Source: CAYJEQ01 sp964371155
GTDB taxonomy: Bacteria; Bacillota; Clostridia; Oscillospirales; Ruminococcaceae
Length of the DNA: 64,000 nt
Direction of reading: 5' to 3'
NCBI GenBank assembly: GCA_964371155.1
Contig: CAYJLI010000004.1
Span: 1 to 64,000 of the forward strand
Positions 44,670 to 51,429 of the stretch are shown here, one piece after another. Position 1 is the first letter of the stretch. The number at the start of each line of letters is the position of its first letter. A program made the translations under genes and the position numbers. The notes under the pieces are model-generated. The model ran no database searches, was not told the DNA's origin, and saw only the letters and a program-made list of their open reading frames with translations.

Positions 44670-46013
44670 ATGGCGTTTCAAAGCCTTTCGGATAAACTGA
44701 GTGCCGCATTTAAACGCCTCAGGTCAAAAGGTAAACTAAATGAAGCCGATGTAAAAGAGGCGATGAAAGAAGTCCGCTTAGCACTTTTAGAAGCGGATGT
44801 TAACTACAAGGTAGTAAAAGATTTTGTTAAAACAGTAACCGAAAAGTCGGTGGGTAATGAGGTTTTAGAAAGCCTTACCCCTGCACAGCAGGTTATAAAG
44901 ATAGTAAATGAAGAGATGACCGCACTTATGGGCGGAGAGTCGGCAAGGCTTAATATATCTTCAAAGATACCCACAATCATTATGATGTGCGGTCTTCAGG
45001 GTGCAGGTAAAACCACACACTGTGCAAAGCTTGCGAAGATGTTTAAATCGCAAGGTAAGCGCCCGCTGTTAATCGCTTGTGACGTATACCGTCCGGCGGC
45101 TATAAAACAGCTACAAGTAGTGGGTGAACAGGCAGGAGTACCTGTTTTTGAAATGGGGCAGGCAGATCCCGTATTGATTGCTAAAAAAGGGATAAACCAC
45201 GCAAAGGACTACGGAAACGACATTGTAATAGTCGATACCGCAGGCCGACTTCATATAGATGAAAACCTCATGCAGGAGCTCAGAAGCATCAAAGATGAGA
45301 TAATTCCAAATGAAATACTCTTAGTGCTTGACTCTATGACTGGTCAGGACGCTGTAAATGCGGCAGGCACATTCAATGAAGAGCTCGGCATTGACGGCGT
45401 AATACTCACAAAGCTTGACGGTGACACAAGGGGCGGTGCGGCTCTTTCCGTAAGAGCAGTCACAGGGAAGCCGATTAAATTTGCCGGTATGGGCGAAAAG
45501 CTTGATGACCTCGAAGTGTTCCATCCTGAGAGAATGGCTTCAAGAATACTTGGAATGGGCGATGTGCTCTCACTTATAGAAAAAGCACAAAGCACGGTGG
45601 ACGAAAAAGAAGCCGAAGCACTTGCAAAAAAGATGCAGGAAAACAAATTCGATCTTGATGATTTACTCGAGCAGATGAAGCAAATTAGGAAAATGGGATC
45701 GATAAGCTCAATAGTAAGCATGATACCGGGTGCCTCAAAGCTAAAGGATGAGGAGATGGAGCAAGGTGAAAAAGAGCTTAAACGCACAGAGGCAATTATA
45801 AATTCCATGACTAAAAAAGAGCGTGCAAAACCATCGCTTATAAATCCTGCAAGAAAGCGCAGAATAGCGGCAGGTAGTGGCACGAGGGTTGAGGATGTAA
45901 ATAAGGTACTCAGACAGTTTGAGCAAATGAAAAAGATGATGAAACAGATGAACAAAATGACAACAGGAAAAAGGGCTGGAAGATTTATGCCCCCTGGAAT
46001 GTTCCCAAATTAG
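44670..46013 (+). CDS. ffh: signal recognition particle protein Ffh
   Basis: SRP54-type GTPase that binds signal sequences emerging from the ribosome and delivers them to FtsY. The 447-residue product has the N domain (1-85), the G domain with GLQGAGKTTHCAKLA (about 107), DTAGRLH and TKLDGDTRGGA, and the Met-rich M domain (about 300-447, MKKMMKQMNKMTTGKRAGRFMPPG) that binds signal sequences and SRP RNA. Normal length. It follows ylxM by 36 bases and precedes rpsP, the typical order. Confidence 0.97.
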   Translation: MAFQSLSDKLSAAFKRLRSKGKLNEADVKEAMKEVRLALLEADVNYKVVKDFVKTVTEKSVGNEVLESLTPAQQVIKIVNEEMTALMGGESARLNISSKIPTIIMMCGLQGAGKTTHCAKLAKMFKSQGKRPLLIACDVYRPAAIKQLQVVGEQAGVPVFEMGQADPVLIAKKGINHAKDYGNDIVIVDTAGRLHIDENLMQELRSIKDEIIPNEILLVLDSMTGQDAVNAAGTFNEELGIDGVILTKLDGDTRGGAALSVRAVTGKPIKFAGMGEKLDDLEVFHPERMASRILGMGDVLSLIEKAQSTVDEKEAEALAKKMQENKFDLDDLLEQMKQIRKMGSISSIVSMIPGASKLKDEEMEQGEKELKRTEAIINSMTKKERAKPSLINPARKRRIAAGSGTRVEDVNKVLRQFEQMKKMMKQMNKMTTGKRAGRFMPPGMFPN

Positions 46014-46070
46014 CTTCTAACCGCATGACGGTGGAATAAATAAAAATAATTTTATAGGAGGTGACAGTTA

Positions 46071-46313
46071 ATGGCTGTTAAAATAAGATTGCGTCGCATG
46101 GGTGCTAAGAAAGCTCCATTTTACCGCATTGTTGTTGCAGATTCTCGCTACCCAAGGGATGGTAGATTTATCGAAGAAATCGGTTACTATGATCCAACTA
46201 AGCAACCTGCAGTAGTGAAAATTGATGGTGAAAAGGCTAAGAAATGGATATCCAATGGTGCACAACCAACAGATACTGTTAGAGATATTCTTAAGTCTAA
46301 CAATGTGCTTTAA
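46071..46313 (+). CDS. rpsP: 30S ribosomal protein S16
   Basis: An 80-residue S16 protein needed for 30S assembly. It starts AVKIRLRRMGAKKAPFYRIVVADSR, the characteristic S16 beginning, and contains DGRFIEEIGYYDPTKQP. It has a strong GGAGGTGA ribosome-binding site (46059-46066). Its length is normal. It is followed by khpA after 24 bases, part of the same operon. Confidence 0.98.
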   Translation: MAVKIRLRRMGAKKAPFYRIVVADSRYPRDGRFIEEIGYYDPTKQPAVVKIDGEKAKKWISNGAQPTDTVRDILKSNNVL

Positions 46314-46337
46314 TCACTAAGAAAGAGAGATTAAAGA

Positions 46338-46568
46338 ATGAAAGAACTAATTATTTCGATTACCAAAGGCCTTGTAAATGATAAAGAGGCAATCTCAGTT
46401 ACTGTGGATGAGCCAACGGAGGACGGTACGGTTGTTTACCATCTTCATGTTGCTCAAGAAGATATGGGATGTGTAATAGGCAAGCAAGGAAAAATTGCAA
46501 AGGCTATACGCACCGTAGTTAAATCCGCAAATACACAGCATACAAAAGTTGCTGTTGAAATTGACTGA
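46338..46568 (+). CDS. khpA: KH domain RNA-binding protein KhpA
   Basis: A 76-residue KH-domain protein. It carries the KH signature with GxxG loop IGKQGKIAKAIRTVV (about residues 50-64). KhpA pairs with KhpB/EloR in Firmicutes, binding RNA and influencing cell elongation and small-RNA action. The rpsP-khpA-rimM-trmD order is usual. It has AAAGAGAG (46321-46328) before the start. A terminator-like hairpin follows at 46581, so rimM may be partly separated. Confidence 0.93.
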   Translation: MKELIISITKGLVNDKEAISVTVDEPTEDGTVVYHLHVAQEDMGCVIGKQGKIAKAIRTVVKSANTQHTKVAVEID

Positions 46569-46580
46569 CGAATACTGACA

Positions 46581-46605
46581 AAAAGCCGTTCATTGAGCGG
46601 CTTTT
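46581..46605 (+). terminator. hairpin after khpA
   Basis: AAAAGCCG / CGGCTTTT extended by TTC/GAG pairing, 12 bases after the khpA stop. The T-run is only four bases, so read-through to rimM is likely. Confidence 0.7.
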
Positions 46606-46683
46606 AAACATTGTATCCGTCTGAAATTAGCGGAATGCTTAAAATAATTATGAAAATAAATAATCTTAGATTAGGTGACATAT

Positions 46684-47193
46684 ATGAAAAAATATCTTGA
46701 ATGTGGAAAAATAGTGTCCACACATGGAATAAAAGGTGAAGTAAAGGTGCAAGTTTGGGCGGACGAGCCGGAATTCATCCTTGACTTTAAAGTGCTTTAT
46801 TTTGACAAGGGCGCTACCCCTGTTAAGGTGAAATCCTCCAGACTAAATAAAAACATAGCGCTCTTAAAGATAGATGGAGTAGAGGGCATGGATGAAGCCA
46901 ATAAGCTCAGAGGAAAAATACTCTATGCAAACAGGGATGAAATCCCCATGCAGGAGGGTGAGCACTTCATACAGGATTTAATTGGGCTTTGGGTGATAGA
47001 TGCCGATAGTGGCGAGCTCTATGGCGAGATAAGTGATGTGAGCAAGACGGGTGCAAATGATGTCTATCACATTAAAACTGAGCTTGGCAAAGAGCTTTTA
47101 ATTCCTGCAATACCACAGGTTATTATAGATATAAATATAAGTGAACAAACGATGAAAATACGCCCACTGGAGGGTCTTTTCGATGAGGATTGA
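46684..47193 (+). CDS. rimM: ribosome maturation factor RimM
   Basis: A 169-residue 16S rRNA processing factor that helps assemble the 30S head. It has the N-terminal IVSTHGIKGEVKVQVWADEPE beta-barrel domain and a C-terminal PRC-barrel (FIQDLIGLWVIDADSGELYGEISDV...). The start at 46684 (MKKYLECGKIV) follows AGGTGA; an in-frame GTG at 46675 overlaps this site. It overlaps trmD by 11 bases, indicating coupled translation. Confidence 0.95.
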   Translation: MKKYLECGKIVSTHGIKGEVKVQVWADEPEFILDFKVLYFDKGATPVKVKSSRLNKNIALLKIDGVEGMDEANKLRGKILYANRDEIPMQEGEHFIQDLIGLWVIDADSGELYGEISDVSKTGANDVYHIKTELGKELLIPAIPQVIIDINISEQTMKIRPLEGLFDED

Positions 47194-47938
47194 TATACTC
47201 ACACTCTTTCCCGAAATGTGTGAAAGTGTGGTAAATGAAAGCATAATAGGCAGGGCGATTAAAGCAGAGAAAATTGAGGTTAATTGCCACAATATTAGGG
47301 ATTATTCTACGGACAAGCACCGCAGAGTGGATGATTCCCCCTATGGCGGCGGCATGGGTATGCTAATGCAACCACAGCCAATATACGATTGCCACAGTGC
47401 AATATGCAGTCAAATAGGTGCAAAACCGCTCACTATATATATGTCCCCAAAGGGGGAAGTGCTAAACCAAAGCAAGGCAATTTCACTTTCAAAAGAAGAG
47501 AATATCTGCATTATTTGCGGACATTATGAGGGTGTCGACCAGCGTCTGATCGACGAAATAGTGGACATCGAGATTAGCATAGGTGATTATGTGCTCACAG
47601 GTGGTGAGATGGCGGCGCTTGTGCTTGTGGATGCAGTGGGCAGGCTTTGTGATGGAGTGCTCTCGGACAGTGTCTGCTTTACAGAGGAAAGTCATTACAG
47701 CAGTCTACTTGAATATCCACAATACACCCGCCCACCTCAGTGGAAGGGCAGGGAAGTTCCAGAAATACTTCTCAGCGGACACCATGCAAATATAGAAAAA
47801 TGGCGAAGGGAAAAATCTCTTGAAGTAACATATAAAAAGCGTCCCGACATGCTAAGTAATGCAGTGCTTGGCAAAGAGGATATAATTTTCATTAAGTCAC
47901 TAAGAAATAGTGATGACGAGGTGGAAAATGACGGGTAG
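47183..47938 (+). CDS. trmD: tRNA (guanine-37-N1)-methyltransferase TrmD
   Basis: A SPOUT methyltransferase that makes m1G37, guarding reading frame. The 251-residue product has MRIDILTLFPEMCE at the start, SPYGGGMGMLMQ near 56-67, CGHYEGVDQRLID (about 113) and the knot-forming SIGDYVLTGGE (about 133). Family length is normal. It overlaps rimM by 11 bases at its start and the DUF554 gene by 11 bases at its end. The gene for L19 (rplS), often next, is absent here. Confidence 0.97.
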   Translation: MRIDILTLFPEMCESVVNESIIGRAIKAEKIEVNCHNIRDYSTDKHRRVDDSPYGGGMGMLMQPQPIYDCHSAICSQIGAKPLTIYMSPKGEVLNQSKAISLSKEENICIICGHYEGVDQRLIDEIVDIEISIGDYVLTGGEMAALVLVDAVGRLCDGVLSDSVCFTEESHYSSLLEYPQYTRPPQWKGREVPEILLSGHHANIEKWRREKSLEVTYKKRPDMLSNAVLGKEDIIFIKSLRNSDDEVENDG

Positions 47939-48638
47939 TATAGTAAATTTTGTGGCAATAATTATAGGTGGGCTTATTGGGCTACTCATAAAAAACGGTA
48001 TTCCTGAAAGAGTGGAGCGCTCAATAATGTCGATGCAGGGGCTTGCGGTTATAGTAATAGGTGCAAATGGAATGCTCGCTTCGATGCTTATAGTCAATAC
48101 CGAAACGGGCAGAGTCTCGGACAACGGTGGACTTCTGCTCCTTATCAGCCTTGTAGTAGGTGCGGCTTTAGGCGAAGTAATAGACATAGATAAACGCCTC
48201 AATGACGCTGCAAAGCGAATAGAGGTAAAACTAAAGGCGGATGGATTTGCTAAAGGGTTTGTCTCCGCTACACTTATCTTTGCAATAGGTGCAATGGCTA
48301 TCATCGGTGCGCTAAATGATGGACTTACAGGGGATAGCAGTGTGCTGATAGTAAAGAGTACCCTCGACTTTGTTGTATCAATTATACTTGCTTCTTCTCT
48401 TGGAATAGGGGTGCTTTTTTCCGCTATACCTGTATTTTTATATCAAGGTGCAATTTCACTCAGTGCAAGCTATCTTTCACCACTGCTTAAAGGAGAACTC
48501 CTCGATAATATAACGATGGTTGGTTATGCACTTGTTATTACAATAGGACTGAATTTTCTTTTCGACACAAAGATTAAAACAGCAAACCTCTTGCCAGCTT
48601 TATTAATTCCCATTATCTATTCAATAATAATACCATAA
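47928..48638 (+). CDS. DUF554 family membrane protein (YdfK-like)
   Basis: A 236-residue integral membrane protein of the DUF554 family, function unknown. About seven hydrophobic segments are visible, starting with GSIVNFVAIIIGGLIGLLIKNGIP and ending with LLPALLIPIIYSIIIP. The loop KSTLDFVVSIILASSLGIGVLFSAIPVFLYQG is a family feature. The start at 47928 follows GAGGTGG; it overlaps the end of trmD by 11 bases. Position after trmD where rplS is common suggests local rearrangement. A transport role is plausible but not shown. Confidence 0.85.
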   Translation: MTGSIVNFVAIIIGGLIGLLIKNGIPERVERSIMSMQGLAVIVIGANGMLASMLIVNTETGRVSDNGGLLLLISLVVGAALGEVIDIDKRLNDAAKRIEVKLKADGFAKGFVSATLIFAIGAMAIIGALNDGLTGDSSVLIVKSTLDFVVSIILASSLGIGVLFSAIPVFLYQGAISLSASYLSPLLKGELLDNITMVGYALVITIGLNFLFDTKIKTANLLPALLIPIIYSIIIP

Positions 48639-48713
48639 GCGAGAGCACACCTTAAGAAGTGTGATATTGCTACACATTTTTCACATCCAAATCATTGGAG
48701 TAATTTAAGTGCA

Positions 48714-48779
48714 AATGTTCACCACTTGTGGACATTGATGCTTTATTAAGGAGAATGTTCTTGACATGTGGACATTGAT
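48714..48779. repeat. two 26-bp direct repeats, period 40
   Basis: Both copies read AATGTTC, six differing bases, TGTGGACATTGAT (48714-48739 and 48754-48779). Between them is GCTTTATTAAGGAG. Confidence 0.75.
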
Positions 48780-48920
48780 AATATACACCTTGCTCCATGC
48801 ACAACTTTAGTTGTAATAAATATATAGAAGTAATTCACAAAATTGTGCAATATTCTGTGTAAAAAGTTGTAAATCTCGCAGAAAATTAGCGAAAAAAGTA
48901 TACAAATAGCTCTGTCGTGA

Positions 48921-48948
48921 TTGACGATAAACATCTATATGATATAAT
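48921..48948 (+). promoter_or_regulatory. promoter-like sequence at the first repeat copy
   Basis: TTGACG (48921-48926), 16 bases, TATAAT (48943-48948). The matching place in later repeat copies is TACGAT, so only the first copy keeps the -10 box. If active, its transcript would carry the repeat hairpins in a leader of about 480 bases toward ptsH. Confidence 0.6.
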
Positions 48949-49294
48949 AAACACAAGAATAACTTACTAATAGCGAATTAATTAGTAAAAAAAGTGTTTA
49001 TTATATTTTATACCCACTTTCTCGCCACTTCGTGGCAACCGAAAGTGATGGCAAATCGTATCACAAATTTTTCAAATTTATGATACGATAAACACAAAGA
49101 ATAGCTTACTAATAGCGAATTAATTAGTAAAAAAAGTGTTTATTATATTTTATACCCACTTTCTCGCCACTTCGTGGCAACCGAAAGTGATGGCAAATCG
49201 TATCACAAATTTTTCAAATTTATGATACGATAAACACAAAGAATAACTTACTAATAGCGAATTAATTAGTAAAAAAGTGTTTATTATATTTTAT
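48941..49294. repeat. 142-bp tandem repeat, 2.5 copies, rich in hairpins
   Basis: Copies at 48941-49081, 49082-49223 and 49224-49294 (truncated) are nearly identical. Each unit holds nested palindromes: ATAAACAC...GTGTTTAT around TTACTAAT...ATTAGTAA; CACTTTC-TC-GCCAC-TTC-GTGGC-AACC-GAAAGTG (49015-49047, 49157-49189); and TCGTATCA...TGATACGA. Unit length and lack of uniform spacers exclude a CRISPR array. Confidence 0.95.
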
Positions 49295-49435
49295 GCTCAG
49301 CATTTTATCACTTCCTACAATTGATGAAACTTAGCGATTATCTTGCTAAATATGGCATAATTATATATTTAAATAAGCTCAGTTTAAACAATCACACATA
49401 CGAAAATAGATCATTTTGAATAGGAGAAGTGTATT

Positions 49436-49699
49436 ATGTTTGTTAAAGAAGTATCTGTAAAAAATCAAGTAGGTCTACATGCACGTCCAGCTACATTTTT
49501 TATTCAGAAATCCAATGAGTTTAAGTCATCAATTTGGGTTGAAAAAGAAGAGCGCAGAGTAAATGCAAAGAGCTTATTGGGTGTACTTTCACTCGGAATA
49601 GTGGGCGGTACTACAATTAAAATTATTGCAGACGGTGCAGATGAAGAACAAGCTGTTGACAGTCTAGTAAGACTTGTAGAATCCGGCTTTGCAGAATAA
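49436..49699 (+). CDS. ptsH: phosphocarrier protein HPr
   Basis: An 87-residue HPr. His15 in QVGLHARPATFF is the phosphotransfer residue used by enzyme I. Ser46 in VNAKSLLGVLSLG is the site phosphorylated by HPr kinase for CcpA-dependent catabolite repression, so this is a regulatory HPr rather than the Crh type. GGAGAAG (49423-49429) precedes the start. It is monocistronic: a terminator follows at 49720. No other PTS gene is in the window. The long structured leader upstream is unusual for a ptsH gene. Confidence 0.96.
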   Translation: MFVKEVSVKNQVGLHARPATFFIQKSNEFKSSIWVEKEERRVNAKSLLGVLSLGIVGGTTIKIIADGADEEQAVDSLVRLVESGFAE

Positions 49700-49719
49700 T
49701 AATTAATATTAAATCTTCT

Positions 49720-49751
49720 AAAGGCTTACCTTTTTTGGTAAGTCTTTTTTT
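49720..49751 (+). terminator. rho-independent terminator of ptsH
   Basis: Stem AAAGGCTTACC / GGTAAGTCTTT, loop TTTTTT, then continuous Ts to 49751. Confidence 0.93.
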
Positions 49752-49928
49752 GCTGTCAGAGAGCTGCTATTTAATGAATAATAAAGTATAATATAATACG
49801 CTCCACCAAATTTGTAAAGCCTAAAATATATTCTTATCATAAACTCCCATTCATTCGAATAGAATGTAAAAAAGAGTGGAGAAAAACCAAAGCTACTTTC
49901 CGCTCTCTTTTATCAAAGCTGAATAAAC

Positions 49929-49966
49929 GGCGCAATTATGACTGTATACATCGGATGTTTTGCGCC
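49929..49966. repeat. hairpin upstream of the M23 peptidase gene
   Basis: GGCGCA / TGCGCC arms around ATTATGACT...GTTT. It closely resembles the hairpin at 142-178 upstream of tsaD (GGCACA, TTATGACT, TTTTGTGCC); both lie just before an AGAAAGGAATGG ribosome-binding region. Confidence 0.6.
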
Positions 49967-49992
49967 TTTTGCAGAAAGGAATGGCAATAATT

Positions 49993-50733
49993 ATGGCAAA
50001 AAAAAAGAAAGTACAGTACAAACGGGGAAAAAAATTAGGTGATTGCATCTATAATATTATGATTTACCAAGTTTTTTTAGTGAGCATATTATTCATAGGT
50101 ATATATATAAATAATTTCTTTGGAGCCTTTGATACCCAGTGGCTTAAGGATTACATGGAAGAAATAATCCCTACGGAAGGTAGCAAACAAGATGTAAGTG
50201 TGTACAATTATGATTATATTTCACCGATACTTGATATAATGTCTGGTGAGGGAGGCATGGGTGGGTTTAACCCATTTATGCAAATAGGTAGTGAAAGCAA
50301 GGTGCAAGTTCCTGTTAAAAGCAGTCTTGCGCCTATTATTTTGTCACAATCACCCGCCGTGCCGCTCAGCGGTAAAGTCACTTCCACCTATGGCATGAGA
50401 AATAATCCCATCACAGATACCCCCGATTTTCACCGAGGAATTGATATAGCCGCAAAAGAGGGCAGTGCAATATATTCCGCACTTCCTGCAATTGTATCTA
50501 ATGTGGGAGAGGATATGATATATGGAAACTATATTTTATTAGACCATGGAAACGGTCTCAGCAGTTACTATGCACATTGCGATGAAATTATAGCAAAGAC
50601 GGGCGCTGTTATTCGCAAGGGGGAGAGGATAGCAACTGTTGGCTCCACAGGGTATTCAACAGGGCCCCATCTACATTTTGAGATACTTCATAACGATATA
50701 TCATATAATCCTGCTTGGATTTATTCTTTTTGA
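49993..50733 (+). CDS. membrane-anchored M23 (LytM) peptidase, SpoIVFA-like
   Basis: A 246-residue protein with a very basic cytoplasmic start (MAKKKKVQYKRGKK), one transmembrane helix (about 20-42) and an external LytM domain (about 120-245). The zinc residues are intact: HRGID and LHFEI (HxH), so it may cut peptidoglycan. Next to the M50 peptidase gene (29 bases) and the TIGR03960/TIGR03936 pair, this is the place of spoIVFA-spoIVFB in several Clostridia. SpoIVFA holds SpoIVFB inactive in the forespore membrane until SigK activation. The start at 49993 keeps the same spacing after GAAAGGA as tsaD; ATG 49981 is an alternative. Role by context, not proof. Confidence 0.75.
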   Translation: MAKKKKVQYKRGKKLGDCIYNIMIYQVFLVSILFIGIYINNFFGAFDTQWLKDYMEEIIPTEGSKQDVSVYNYDYISPILDIMSGEGGMGGFNPFMQIGSESKVQVPVKSSLAPIILSQSPAVPLSGKVTSTYGMRNNPITDTPDFHRGIDIAAKEGSAIYSALPAIVSNVGEDMIYGNYILLDHGNGLSSYYAHCDEIIAKTGAVIRKGERIATVGSTGYSTGPHLHFEILHNDISYNPAWIYSF

Positions 50734-50766
50734 TACTTATTTCAATAAAAATTTTAAGGGGATATA

Positions 50767-51354
50767 ATGGATTTTGCTATCTTAGGCTTTAAAATAAGGC
50801 TTTCATTCTTCTTTTGTGCACTGATAATGATTTTTTTGCTTTTTGATAATGATGGCATTATGCCCTATATACTTATGGGGATATTTATTCATGAATGTGG
50901 GCATTTGCTTGCATTTATTTTCAGTGGAAAAGAAGTGGATAAAATCGTTTTTTCTGCCATCGGTATTGATATAAAAACACATGAGCTAAATACTTCACTC
51001 ACCGAAAGTGTTTTAATACACATATCGGGGCCAGCGGCAAATATAATAGCGGCAGTTATATCATTTTACTATCTTGAAAATGAATACTTTGCCGCCGCAA
51101 ATTTAACGCTTGGGATTTTCCATCTACTGCCAATATTAGGTCTTGATGGCGGCAATTTGATTAAATGCCTGCTGATGAAAGTATTACCTGTTTATGCAGT
51201 GGAAAATGCAGTGATTTCACTTTCATACATATTCATTTTACTTCTTTTTCTGTTCGGACTATTTCTATTATTTATAACTAATGGAAATTTTAGCTTAATT
51301 GCAGTGTCCATCGCATTGCTTTTATCGATAAGAAAGGGAAAAAACAGCTACTAA
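50767..51354 (+). CDS. M50 family intramembrane metalloprotease, SpoIVFB-like
   Basis: A 195-residue polytopic protease with about six hydrophobic segments. The zinc motif HECGH (HExxH, about residues 43-47, IFIHECGHLLAF) and the second motif NLTLGIFHLLPILGLDGGN (about 115-133, NxxPxxxLDG) are both complete. The size matches SpoIVFB-type enzymes, which cleave pro-SigK in sporulating Bacillota, and its partner-like M23 gene lies 33 bases before. No CBS domain is visible, unlike Bacillus SpoIVFB, so substrate assignment is uncertain. AAGGGG (50756-50761) precedes the start. Confidence 0.85.
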   Translation: MDFAILGFKIRLSFFFCALIMIFLLFDNDGIMPYILMGIFIHECGHLLAFIFSGKEVDKIVFSAIGIDIKTHELNTSLTESVLIHISGPAANIIAAVISFYYLENEYFAAANLTLGIFHLLPILGLDGGNLIKCLLMKVLPVYAVENAVISLSYIFILLLFLFGLFLLFITNGNFSLIAVSIALLLSIRKGKNSY

Positions 51355-51429
51355 ACTATTGTAAATTCCTATGATTTGTAGTATCATGAACTGTAAAACA
51401 TTTTTTGATATTCTCCGAGAAAGGAATAT

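Larger units (their letters stand above)
48639..49435. other. 797-base gene-free region with direct repeats before ptsH
   Basis: No gene is visible in any frame. It contains a 26-bp direct repeat (48714-48739, 48754-48779), a promoter-like site (48921-48948) and a 142-bp tandem repeat (48941-49294). The sequence 49295-49435 is AT-rich and leads to ptsH. Confidence 0.8.

Noticed and set aside
45344..45955. A 203-residue open frame on the minus strand opposite ffh
   Set aside because: Shadow of ffh; composition is Ser/Phe/Ile-rich without motifs, and the plus-strand gene is certain.
48941..49294. Possible CRISPR array
   Set aside because: The unit is 142 bp with almost identical whole copies, not short repeats separated by unique spacers, and no cas gene is near.
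49867..49912. Imperfect inverted repeat with AAAAGAG and CTCTTTT ends
   Set aside because: The pairing needs several bulges and it is not followed by a T-run, so it is too weak to call as a terminator.
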